A stretch of 10,981 bases of DNA, from NCBI GenBank assembly GCA_002360495.1, contig DEQO01000119.1, forward strand, positions 1 through 10,981, written 5' to 3'. Below, in pieces: positions 1 to 7,586 of the stretch. The position numbers were made by a program, and so were the translations under genes. This DNA comes from Flavobacteriales bacterium UBA3364 (GTDB lineage: Bacteria > Bacteroidota > Bacteroidia > Flavobacteriales_F > PHOS-HE28). A model generated the notes under the pieces. That model was not told the origin of the DNA. It worked only from the letters and a program-made list of their open reading frames with translations, and searched no databases. The first letter of the stretch is position 1; every line of letters begins with the position of its first letter.

Positions 1-1642
1 CACGGACACCCTGGCCGGGATCCTGCGCATCAAGCGCGGCGATGTGTACAACAAGAAGCTGTTGGACAGCCGCCTCTACATGAACCAGAACGGGCGCGAT
101 ATCAGTTCGCTCTACATGGACGAAGGCTACCTCTCCTTCTATCCCGACCCGGTGGAACTTTTGGTGGAGGGCGACAGTATCGATCTCGACCTCCGCATCC
201 GCGAAGGCAAGCAATACCGGATACGCAACGTGCTCATCAAAGGCAACACGAAGACCAACGAGCACGTGGTCCGTCGGGAGATCCGCACCAAACCGGGTGA
301 ACTCTTCGATCGCAGTTTGGTCATCCGCACGCAGCGGGAATTGAGCACGCTGGGCTACTTCAATCCGGAAACCCTGGGTGTGAACCCCATCCAGGACCCA
401 CGTACCGGAACGGTCGATCTCGAATACACGGTCGAAGAAAAGCCGAGCGATCGCCTCGAGTTGAGCGGTGGTTGGGGAGGTGGGCGCGCAGTGCTTTCAT
501 TGGGCCTTTCGTTCACCAATTTCTCCCTGCGGAACACCTTCAACAAGAACGCATGGACACCCTTGCCAGCGGGCGATGGCCAGACCTTGAACCTGCGCGC
601 GCAGACGAACGGCGCCTTCTTCCAGAGCTACAGCATGTCTTTCACGGAGCCCTGGCTCGGTGGGCGCAAACCAAACGCACTCAGCTTCTCCACCTACTAT
701 TCCATCCAGACCAACGGGGTGGACAAGTACATCAAGACCGCTGACGGCAAGATCCCGAACCCGCTGCGGCAGTCCTTGAACATCATCGGCCTGACGCTGG
801 GCCTCGGCAAGCGACTGACCTGGCCGGATGACTACTTCATCCTGCGCCAGACCGTGGGCTACCAGAACTATGAACTGCGCAACTACAGCAGCGGCGCCGT
901 AGTATTCGCCTACACCAATGGCACCAGCAACGTGCTTTCGTACCAGGTGCAGTTCTCGCGCAACTCGGTGGACCAACCCTTCTTCGCACGCTCGGGCTCC
1001 AACATCTCGCTCTCGTTGAAAGCCACGCCGCCCTGGTCCCTTATGCATAGCGACCGGGACTACAAGAACATGGAGCCGGAGGAACTGTACAAATGGGTCG
1101 AGTTCCACAAGTGGAAGTTCACCATGCAGTGGTTCAACAAGCTCACCAACAGCAAGTCGGGGCACAACCTCGTATTGATGACACGTGCCGGCTTCGGCTT
1201 CCTGGGGTTCTACAACAAGGACGTGGGCAACTCCCCCTTCGAGCGCTTCTACATGGGTGGTAGTGCTTTGACGGGATTCCAATTGGATGGTCGGGAGATC
1301 GTGGGCTTGCGTGGTTATGATGACTTCTCCCTGTCCCCGAACACCGGGAACTTCATCGTCACCAAATACACCGCCGAAGTGCGATTCCCGATCTCATTGA
1401 ACCCGTCCGCGACGATCTATTCCACCCTGTTCGCGGAGGCCGGCCGCACCTGGCGCAATTTCGACCAGTTCGATCCGTTCAACCTCTATCGCTCGGCCGG
1501 TATCGGCCTCCGCCTTTTCCTGCCCATGTTCGGCCCCATGGGGCTGGACTACGGCTGGCGGCTTGACGATGTACCCTACCTGCCCCGCATGGCCCGCAGT
1601 CAGTTCCACTTCACGATCGGCATAGATCTTGGCGAGCTCTAG
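1..1642 (+). CDS. bamA: Outer-membrane protein assembly factor BamA (Omp85 family), 5'-truncated
   Basis: BamA is the outer-membrane insertase that folds beta-barrel proteins into the membrane. The frame is open to the left edge (first full codon at base 2), so the signal peptide and first POTRA domains lie outside the window; the GTG at 44 is internal, not a start. About 546 residues are visible. They begin in the penultimate POTRA domain (IKRGDVYNKKLLDSRL, a typical POTRA sequence). The last POTRA domain follows at about 214-445 (YRIRNVLIKGNTKTNEHVV ... LGYFNPE ... VEEKP), then the 16-strand barrel to the stop. The conserved Omp85 loop-6 RGY motif is at bases 1310-1318 (GLRGYDDFSLSP). The protein ends FHFTIGIDLGEL, so the usual terminal aromatic of the barrel signal is followed by extra residues. 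The next gene, an OmpH/Skp chaperone, starts 30 bases downstream, as is usual in Bacteroidota. Identity is secure; the full length is unknown. Confidence 0.95.
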   Translation, partial: TDTLAGILRIKRGDVYNKKLLDSRLYMNQNGRDISSLYMDEGYLSFYPDPVELLVEGDSIDLDLRIREGKQYRIRNVLIKGNTKTNEHVVRREIRTKPGELFDRSLVIRTQRELSTLGYFNPETLGVNPIQDPRTGTVDLEYTVEEKPSDRLELSGGWGGGRAVLSLGLSFTNFSLRNTFNKNAWTPLPAGDGQTLNLRAQTNGAFFQSYSMSFTEPWLGGRKPNALSFSTYYSIQTNGVDKYIKTADGKIPNPLRQSLNIIGLTLGLGKRLTWPDDYFILRQTVGYQNYELRNYSSGAVVFAYTNGTSNVLSYQVQFSRNSVDQPFFARSGSNISLSLKATPPWSLMHSDRDYKNMEPEELYKWVEFHKWKFTMQWFNKLTNSKSGHNLVLMTRAGFGFLGFYNKDVGNSPFERFYMGGSALTGFQLDGREIVGLRGYDDFSLSPNTGNFIVTKYTAEVRFPISLNPSATIYSTLFAEAGRTWRNFDQFDPFNLYRSAGIGLRLFLPMFGPMGLDYGWRLDDVPYLPRMARSQFHFTIGIDLGEL

Positions 1643-1672
1643 GCCGGATCGCCTACTTTCGACGGCTTCCGC

Positions 1673-2359
1673 ATGAACCGCAAGATCCTCCCGCTTTTCG
1701 CGCTGGCATTCTCCCTGATCACGGCGAGCCCTGCGCATGCACAACGCATCGCGTTCGTGAACACCCGGTACATCCTGGACCAGATGCCCGAATATGCGTC
1801 TGCGCAGAAGGAATTGGACCGTTTCTCCAAACAGTGGCAGGAGGAGATCGATGAGCGATACGTCCAGATCAAGCGCATGCGCGATGCGTACAACGCTGAA
1901 GCGATCCTGTTGACCGAGGAGATGAAGCGCTCCCGCCTGGACGAGGTGGACCGCCGCGAACGCGAGGCCCGCGACCTGCAGAAGAAGCGCTTCGGTCCGG
2001 ACGGCGATCTTTTCAAGAAGCGGCAGGAACTGATCCAGCCGGTGCAGGATCGGGTGTACAACGCCGTCAAGGAGGTGGCAGGGACCAGCTACGTGGCTGT
2101 TTTCGACCTTGGCGGGCAAGCCAGCAACCTGCTCTTCGCAAGCGAGAAGTACGACAAGAGCGATAGCGTGTTACGCAAGCTGGGCATACGCCCCAAGAAG
2201 GACAGCGACAGCGGCAACACCAAGGAAGGCGACGAAGAATTCGGCGAACCACCATCCGATGAAGCCCCCAAGGATGGCGGCGGCAAGGACGGTGGCATGC
2301 AGCCCGACCCGAACATGCCCCCCGGCGGTGGCGCACAAGAACCCCAACGAACCAAATGA
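1673..2359 (+). CDS. ompH: OmpH/Skp-family periplasmic chaperone with acidic, Gly/Pro-rich C-terminal tail
   Basis: This is a 228-residue Skp-type chaperone that would hold unfolded outer-membrane proteins in the periplasm and deliver them to BamA, encoded just upstream. A signal peptide spans residues 1-23 (hydrophobic LPLFALAFSLITA, cleavage after AHA). The mature part opens with the family strand RIAFVNTRYIL and continues with a long charged coiled-coil hairpin (about 40-120). It closes with the conserved segment FGPDGDLFKKRQELIQP...VYNAV...VFDLGG, ending at LGIR. Residues 174-228 are then a low-complexity tail rich in Asp, Glu, Gly, Pro and Lys that ordinary Skp proteins (about 140 mature residues) lack. 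The start is ATG 1673, which fits the signal peptide; there is no clear Shine-Dalgarno, as expected in this phylum. The stop TGA overlaps the ATG of the next ompH copy by 4 bases (ATGA), which suggests translational coupling. Confidence 0.92.
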   Translation: MNRKILPLFALAFSLITASPAHAQRIAFVNTRYILDQMPEYASAQKELDRFSKQWQEEIDERYVQIKRMRDAYNAEAILLTEEMKRSRLDEVDRREREARDLQKKRFGPDGDLFKKRQELIQPVQDRVYNAVKEVAGTSYVAVFDLGGQASNLLFASEKYDKSDSVLRKLGIRPKKDSDSGNTKEGDEEFGEPPSDEAPKDGGGKDGGMQPDPNMPPGGGAQEPQRTK

Positions 2360-2877
2360 AGATCCCAACGATGAAGAATTTTGCACTCGCCGCGGCCCTG
2401 TTGCTCAGCGCAGCCCCTGCTGCCCTCGCGCAATCGACCAAGCTCGGCCATATCGATCGCCAGAAATTGATGCTCATGCTCCCCGAGCGGAAGGACGCAG
2501 AGACCAAGATGCAGGCCTTCGCCAAAACGCTTGACGAGCGTCTGAAGGCCATGGGTGCTGAATACGAAGCGAAAGTGGCCGATGCGCAAGCGCGTGCCGA
2601 GGCTATGACCCAGACCGAAAAGGAAGTGGCCGTGCGGGAGATCGGCGAACTGGAGCAGCGCATCCAGGCAGCGCAACAGAAAGCACAGGAGGACCTCGCC
2701 AAGCAGGAGGAGGAATTGTTGAAACCGATGGTGGACCGCACCAACGCCGCGATCGCCGAAGTGGCGGCAGCGAACAACTTCTCCTACATCTTCGACGTGA
2801 GCACCGGCCTCGTACTGTATTACGACAAAGGCGAGGACATCATGGCCTTGGTGAAGACCAAGCTCGGCGTGCAGTAG
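2356..2877 (+). CDS. ompH: OmpH/Skp-family periplasmic chaperone, second copy
   Basis: This second Skp-like chaperone has 173 residues, the usual length for the family. A signal peptide is visible (ALAAALLLSAAPAALA, cleavage after residue 25 before QST). The mature protein starts KLGHIDRQKLMLMLPE, typical of OmpH. A long Ala/Glu/Gln/Lys-rich coiled coil follows (about 45-130), then the closing beta segment FSYIFDVSTGLVLYYDKGEDI and KLGVQ. It would form the jellyfish-like trimer known for Skp and work on outer-membrane proteins in the periplasm. The start is placed at ATG 2356, which overlaps the previous stop; ATG 2371 is in frame and would give a shorter, equally good signal peptide. It shares little direct sequence with the first copy outside the family pattern, so the pair looks like an old duplication rather than a recent one. 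murI follows after 19 bases. Confidence 0.92.
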   Translation: MKIPTMKNFALAAALLLSAAPAALAQSTKLGHIDRQKLMLMLPERKDAETKMQAFAKTLDERLKAMGAEYEAKVADAQARAEAMTQTEKEVAVREIGELEQRIQAAQQKAQEDLAKQEEELLKPMVDRTNAAIAEVAAANNFSYIFDVSTGLVLYYDKGEDIMALVKTKLGVQ

Positions 2878-2896
2878 ACCCCTCGAACAAGCGAAC

Positions 2897-3721
2897 GTGT
2901 CCACCGCGCAACGCCCGATCGGCATCTTCGATTCCGGGATCGGTGGGCTCACGGTGACCGCAACGATCAGGCAGGCGCTCCCCAAGGAGCGCCTGCTCTA
3001 TTTCGGGGACAGCGCACATGTGCCATACGGGCCGCGGACCTTGGAAGAGGTACGTGGCTTCAGTTTCGCGATCACCGAAGCCTTGCTCATGCGCGGTGCG
3101 AAAGTGATCGTCATCGCCTGCAACACGGCCTCAGCAGCAGCCCTTCGCCCCTTGCGCGAACACTATCCGGATGTCCCGTTCGTAGGGATGGAGCCCGCCG
3201 TGAAACCGGCCGTCGAGCATACGCGCACCGGTGTCGTGGGCGTGATCGCCACGGTAGCCACTTTCCAAAGCGAGCTGTACGCCACTATCGTCGAACGTTT
3301 CGCGCAGGGTGTCGAAGTACTGCACCAACCCTGTCCCGGATTGGTGAAACAGATCGAGGCCGGTGAGTTCGATACGCCCAAGACCGAAGCCATGCTCCGC
3401 GGTTGGCTGGAGCCGCTGCTCGCCCGGCACATCGACGCCCTGGTTCTTGGCTGCACGCACTACCCCATCGTTCGCCCGCTCATCGAACGCATTGTCGGCC
3501 CGGACGTGCGGGTCATCGATCCAGCTCCGGCCATCGCGCGGCAGGTGCAGCGCGTGTTGCACCGCGATGGCATCGAAGCGCCGGCCAATGGATCCGGTGA
3601 TCTGGTGTGCTACACCAGCGGCGACCCGGATGGGTTCAGTGCCATGATGGAGCGGCTGGGGATGGCGGGGGCGCCGGTGAAGCAGGCCCATTGGCGCGAA
3701 GGATCACCATTACTCGGATAG
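2897..3721 (+). CDS. murI: Glutamate racemase
   Basis: MurI interconverts L- and D-glutamate in the cytoplasm without a cofactor and supplies D-Glu for the peptidoglycan peptide. The 274-residue protein carries the family hallmarks: IGIFDSGIGGLTV near the N-terminus (Asp12), GDSAHVPYG, the first catalytic cysteine in IACNTASAAAL (Cys75), CPGLVKQIEAGEF (Glu154), and the second catalytic cysteine in LGCTHYP (Cys186) with His188. No signal peptide is present, as expected. The start is GTG 2897, which places the conserved FDSG motif at the normal distance from the N-terminus; no better ATG lies upstream. The gene is 19 bases behind the second ompH, so it is very likely the last gene of the bamA operon. 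All catalytic residues are present, and the length is normal. Confidence 0.96.
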   Translation: MSTAQRPIGIFDSGIGGLTVTATIRQALPKERLLYFGDSAHVPYGPRTLEEVRGFSFAITEALLMRGAKVIVIACNTASAAALRPLREHYPDVPFVGMEPAVKPAVEHTRTGVVGVIATVATFQSELYATIVERFAQGVEVLHQPCPGLVKQIEAGEFDTPKTEAMLRGWLEPLLARHIDALVLGCTHYPIVRPLIERIVGPDVRVIDPAPAIARQVQRVLHRDGIEAPANGSGDLVCYTSGDPDGFSAMMERLGMAGAPVKQAHWREGSPLLG

Positions 3722-3817
3722 TACACGGACCAGACATCTGCAGGATGCGGGAGTTCCATCGGGGACGCCCTGAGCACAACGCCATGCCCCAGCGACGATG
3801 GGTCGTACGGTCGGACA

Positions 3818-3825
3818 TATTTTTG
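3818..3825 (+). promoter_or_regulatory. Candidate Bacteroidota -7 promoter element (TATTTTTG)
   Basis: The 8 bases match the Bacteroidota sigma-A -7 consensus TAnnTTTG exactly. They sit 7 bases before ATG 3833 and 19 before ATG 3845, in an AT-rich island within otherwise GC-rich DNA. A convincing -33 TTG element is not visible at the usual distance. Transcription would begin at about 3830-3833, giving an almost leaderless mRNA for ATG 3833 or a leader of about 12-15 bases for ATG 3845. The rest of the 111-base gap (3722-3832) holds no recognisable gene; only a weak, bulged inverted repeat is seen in it. Confidence 0.45.
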
Positions 3826-3832
3826 GAACTTG

Positions 3833-6800
3833 ATGGAACAACTCATGATGCGCACCGTTGATAACGTAAGTAGGATAACGTTCGCACTGCTTGCTGGTCA
3901 GCTCTTACACTCGCCGCTCTTCGCGCAATTCGGGACCGTTCAACCGATCGGTCATGCGCAAATGGGCACCAGTCCTACCGAATTGGTGGACCTGGACGGG
4001 GATGGGGATCGGGACCTGGTCTTTCTCGCGGACAACAGCATCTCCTGGATGCCGAACAGCGGCACGGGTTCCTTCTGGCCGCGCCGCATGGCGGTGGACG
4101 ATATCCAGTACCTCAAGGTGGTGGACCTGGACCAGGACGGGGACCTGGACTTGATCGGTGTGCGCGATGAGGTGATGGTGTGGGCGGCCAACACGGGGGG
4201 CGGACGATTCCCCGCACCCGTTGTGGAGGTCGGTGCATGCCCTTCCTTCAGTGACATAGGGTACGGCGACATGGACGGCGATGAGGACGTCGATCTGTTC
4301 TACACGTCGTTCACCACCGGTGTGCTGGCCTGGTTCGCCAACGACGGTTCGCATCATTTCGGCCCCGCACAGGTGATCTCCAACGTTGCTGCAGCCTACA
4401 CCTGCAGGGCATTCGACCTGGACCTGGATGGTGACCTGGACCCTCTCACCACCATCGCCTCGTACAGCGTTTGGATCCCGAACAACGGCAACGGCACCTT
4501 CGCCGCCCCGGTACAGCTGGCCATTTCAAATGCGGCATACCAATTCGAGCATGTGGATATCGACAACGACCAGGATGCGGACATCGTGACGATGTCGCGG
4601 TTGAACGGATCCGCGGGTGGCGTGTCGTGGTATGCACAGGAGTCGCCCGGCGTCTATGGCACAAGACAGGAGATCTCCGCCTGGGGCATGAAGCACATGA
4701 GCTTTCGCGACTTCGACCTGGACGGCGATCTTGACATGATGGGGCTGCGTGGCGACCTGATGCGCAAGCACACCAATGATGGGAGCGGCGTGTTCACCGT
4801 CGGCACCATCATCGAAGGGACGGTGAACTGCTTCATGGCCTTGTGCGAGGACCTGAACAACGACGGTGCGATGGATGTTGTGGGCCTTCACGGCGGAGAC
4901 GAGCTGCCGGTGCGTGCGCTAACGAAGTTCGGCGACCACTCGGGGAATTTCGGAGCGGGCACGCACATCGGCTGGAAGCAGGATACGGATATCAAGGTCC
5001 ACATGGGCGACCTGAACGGCGACGGCCACGAAGATGTCCTGGCCTTGCATACGGACAACGAAAAGCTCTCGTGGTACCCTGGTCTTGGCAATGGCGGCTA
5101 TGGCCTCGAGAAGATCATCACCGTACAAAGCACCACCGGTGCATATACGTACTACATGTACCAGGAGGTCTCCATCGCGGACATGGATGGGGATGGTGAC
5201 CAGGACATCGTGCTTGCGGTGTACAACGGAACGGAGAACGTAGTGGTCCTAGTGAACAACGGATCCGGAGAGTTCACCGCCGGAATGGACTTGTTGCTGA
5301 ACGTGTCCAATCCATGGTCCGTGACCACCGTGGACATCGAAGGCGACGGCGACCAGGACGTCCTGTCCCGGTACGACCAATCCGGCATCGGCTTGTCCAT
5401 CAACAACGGCACGGGGCAGTTCTCAGCGCCGGTGAACGTGACCGATCAGCCCTCGAACGAAGTGGTGCATGGCGACCTGGACGATGACGGCGACGTCGAT
5501 CTGGCGCTCAACTATGCATCAAGCATTACACTGCTGGAGAACACCGGGTCAGGCTGGATAACGTACGCCACGGTGGCATCCCCGTTCACGGCAGAGCGCA
5601 TGGTGCTGCACGACCTGAATGCCGACGGCTTCGACGACCTCTTGCATATTACGGGCGCGGTGGTCCGCTGCCACATGAACGACGGCAATGGAGGTGTGGT
5701 GCGCATCGACCTGCCCGATAGTGCGGCCATGGAAGTCGCCGTGGGTGACATCGACCTGGACGGCAAGCCGGACCTGGTCTACGGTGCGACCAACGCCCTG
5801 CGCTGGTTGCGCAATACCGGCGGGGGCATCTTCGAGCCCGGCATCATCATCAGTGCAACGAACGGTGCCTACGACCGCGTGCGCCTATCCGACGTGGATG
5901 CCGACGGCGACCTCGATGTGATCACCAGTTCAGTGGAAAAAGGCCTTATCGCGCTCTACGAGAACTACACGCTCGCTCCCTGCATCATCCACGGAACCAT
6001 ATTCCTGGATACGGACGAGGATGGCGTCCTCGATGTCGGCGAGGATGGCCTGCCGTTGTTGCCGGTACACCTTACACCCGCAGCACCGGCCCTGTACACC
6101 GACGGAAGTGGTGCGTACGAAGCGCATGTGGAACCCGGCACCTATTCAGCGGACCTCCTGGGCCTCGCACCCCTTTGGACAGCCACCACGCCCGTTCCGC
6201 TCACCACCACCTTGACGGTGCAGGACAACCTCCAGAACGGCTTCGATATCGGTATCGTGGCCACGGTGGACACCACCATCATCGCCACGGAACTGGTACT
6301 CGGCAGCGCACCATGCGGCAGCACCAGCAGCCTGTGGCTCACGTTGCGCAACGCAGGTACGCGAGTAGAAGAGGGCAGCGTTATGCTTGCTTTGGACGAC
6401 CGGTTCGGATTTCTTTCAAGCACCCCTCCACCCACAACGGCGACCGCCGAACTGATCACCTGGGACTTCGCCGATCTGGCACTGTTCCAACAACGCACCA
6501 TCACCGTGCAGGTGTTGCAACCTGCTGTGGAGTTCATCGATAGCACGTGGACCCACCTGCTCACCGTTAGTACACTGGGCCAATCCACGGGCCTTTTCCT
6601 GGACACGCTGCAAGGCGTGGTCACCTGCTCCTACGACCCCAACGACAAACAGGTGCAGCCGGTGGGCTACGGTGCACATGGAGCAGTGCCGACAAGCACC
6701 GAAGAACTCCAATACACCATCCGGTTCCAGAACACCGGTTCCGCACCGGCGACGGATGTGGAACTCCGCGATCTGCTGGATGGATGGATCGACCCGTCGA

Positions 6801-7537
6801 GCGTGCGGCTCACGGCCAGTTCCCACCCCATCAGCACGCTACAGGTGGATGAGGATGGCGAACTCCATGCCCTCTTCGCGGGGATCATGTTGCCGGACAG
6901 CGGTGCCGACTTCGCGGCGAGCCAGGGCTTCATCCGGTTCCTGTGCAGCACGCGCATAACGCCCCTCGCGCACCTCACCCGTATCGAGAACGATGCCGCC
7001 ATCCATTTCGACCTCAACGCACCGGTGATCACCAATACCACAGTGAACACCTGGGTGGATTGCAGCCTTTGGCAACCGGTCATCACCACCACCAGTGCGA
7101 ACATGCTGGTGGCCACCGACGGCGAGAGCTACCAATGGTACCTGGACGACGAACCACTGGCGGGTGCCACCGCCCGACTGATCACCGCATTGGACGATGG
7201 CTCCTACACCGTTGATGTGCGCGACGCATACGGTTGCGAGCGACGATCGGCGGTATACGCCCATATCGCCAGCGGCGTTGGCCATGCCGATCGTTACGCA
7301 GCACGCGTGATGCCCAACCCGTTCCTGGGGCAATTCACCATCCGGATGAGCGAGGATCTCCCTGAGCACGTGACCATTCGCCTCATGGATCAGCAAGGCC
7401 GCCAGTTGGACCTGCGCACTTCGCGGTACGGGAACGAGCTGATCGTGTACCGCGGCTCCCTGGCCGCCGGTCTCTACACGGTCCTCATCCAGCACGAAGG
7501 ACAGGTGCTCTCCAGCATGCGCGTTGTGGCGGAGTGA
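3833..7537 (+). CDS. Secreted multidomain protein with 14 FG-GAP/VCBS-type repeats and T9SS type A sorting domain
   Basis: This 1,234-residue protein is predicted to be exported by Sec and then secreted or surface-anchored by the type IX system. The order is: signal peptide 1-31 (TFALLAGQLLHSPLFA); fourteen FG-GAP/VCBS-type units, about 45-710, each with an Asp-rich calcium loop such as DLDGDGDRD (53-61, first) and DVDADGDLD (687-695, last); an SdrD-B/Cna-B-like domain from Cys717 with its own loop DTDEDGVLD (726-734); an Ig/CARDB-like stretch about 800-930; a domain opening with CSYDPNDKQV (932-941), of the kind common in T9SS proteins (DUF7619-like); an Ig/PKD-like module about 1080-1145 (SYQWYLDDEPLAGA...YTVDVRDAYGC); and the sorting domain with PNPF at 1161-1164 and a GLYTVLI strand near the end. 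The start could be ATG 3833, 3845 or 3848; the last two give a more classic signal peptide. No catalytic domain is recognised; an adhesive or matrix role is inference. Confidence 0.9.
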   Translation: MEQLMMRTVDNVSRITFALLAGQLLHSPLFAQFGTVQPIGHAQMGTSPTELVDLDGDGDRDLVFLADNSISWMPNSGTGSFWPRRMAVDDIQYLKVVDLDQDGDLDLIGVRDEVMVWAANTGGGRFPAPVVEVGACPSFSDIGYGDMDGDEDVDLFYTSFTTGVLAWFANDGSHHFGPAQVISNVAAAYTCRAFDLDLDGDLDPLTTIASYSVWIPNNGNGTFAAPVQLAISNAAYQFEHVDIDNDQDADIVTMSRLNGSAGGVSWYAQESPGVYGTRQEISAWGMKHMSFRDFDLDGDLDMMGLRGDLMRKHTNDGSGVFTVGTIIEGTVNCFMALCEDLNNDGAMDVVGLHGGDELPVRALTKFGDHSGNFGAGTHIGWKQDTDIKVHMGDLNGDGHEDVLALHTDNEKLSWYPGLGNGGYGLEKIITVQSTTGAYTYYMYQEVSIADMDGDGDQDIVLAVYNGTENVVVLVNNGSGEFTAGMDLLLNVSNPWSVTTVDIEGDGDQDVLSRYDQSGIGLSINNGTGQFSAPVNVTDQPSNEVVHGDLDDDGDVDLALNYASSITLLENTGSGWITYATVASPFTAERMVLHDLNADGFDDLLHITGAVVRCHMNDGNGGVVRIDLPDSAAMEVAVGDIDLDGKPDLVYGATNALRWLRNTGGGIFEPGIIISATNGAYDRVRLSDVDADGDLDVITSSVEKGLIALYENYTLAPCIIHGTIFLDTDEDGVLDVGEDGLPLLPVHLTPAAPALYTDGSGAYEAHVEPGTYSADLLGLAPLWTATTPVPLTTTLTVQDNLQNGFDIGIVATVDTTIIATELVLGSAPCGSTSSLWLTLRNAGTRVEEGSVMLALDDRFGFLSSTPPPTTATAELITWDFADLALFQQRTITVQVLQPAVEFIDSTWTHLLTVSTLGQSTGLFLDTLQGVVTCSYDPNDKQVQPVGYGAHGAVPTSTEELQYTIRFQNTGSAPATDVELRDLLDGWIDPSSVRLTASSHPISTLQVDEDGELHALFAGIMLPDSGADFAASQGFIRFLCSTRITPLAHLTRIENDAAIHFDLNAPVITNTTVNTWVDCSLWQPVITTTSANMLVATDGESYQWYLDDEPLAGATARLITALDDGSYTVDVRDAYGCERRSAVYAHIASGVGHADRYAARVMPNPFLGQFTIRMSEDLPEHVTIRLMDQQGRQLDLRTSRYGNELIVYRGSLAAGLYTVLIQHEGQVLSSMRVVAE
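3950..5968 (+). repeat. Coding tandem repeat: 14 FG-GAP/VCBS-type units
   Basis: Fourteen units of roughly 40-65 residues follow one another. Each has a DxDxDGDxD-type loop, a strand of the type D(L/I)V, and usually a W/L-x-x-N-x-G-x-G-x-F segment. The loops seen in order begin DLDGDGD, DLDQDGD, DMDGDED, DLDLDGD, DIDNDQD, DFDLDGD, DLNNDGA, DLNGDGH, DMDGDGD, DIEGDGD, DLDDDGD, DLNADGF, DIDLDGK and DVDADGD. At DNA level the repeats are diverged, so this is an old protein repeat and not a recent satellite expansion. Confidence 0.85.
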
Positions 7538-7545
7538 CCGTGCGC

Positions 7546-7571
7546 GGTAGTGCATCGATCGATGCACTACC
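7546..7571. terminator. Perfect 26-base palindrome between convergent genes, likely bidirectional terminator
   Basis: The half-site GGTAGTGCATCGA is followed directly by its exact reverse complement, giving 13 paired positions with no mismatch. As RNA it would form a stem of about 11 pairs with a 4-base loop on either strand. It starts 9 bases after the stop of the secreted protein gene (7535-7537) and ends 16 bases before the 3' end of the minus-strand gene at 7587. This position fits transcription termination for both directions. No U-tract follows on either side, so it is not a textbook intrinsic terminator. Confidence 0.6.
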
Positions 7572-7586
7572 TGTTCTTGGAGGCGT

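Noticed and set aside
497..1282. Long antisense open frame (about 261 residues) opposite bamA
   Set aside because: It lies wholly inside a certain bamA and its composition is that of a reversed GC-rich gene (Val/His/Gln/Glu-rich, no domain pattern).
2089..2985. Long antisense open frame (about 298 residues) opposite the ompH pair
   Set aside because: It spans two certain genes on the other strand, has no recognisable family motif, and is explained by the Ala/Glu/Lys codon bias of the coiled coils.
3756..3801. Inverted repeat CCATCGGGG ... CCCC ... GATGG after murI
   Set aside because: It has a 22-base loop and a 6-base bulge, and no U-tract; too weak to call a terminator.
3980..5930. Repeated GAC/GAT-rich DNA that could suggest a CRISPR or satellite array
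   Set aside because: The repetition is the Asp-rich calcium loop of protein repeats kept in one long reading frame; spacing and sequence vary too much for CRISPR.
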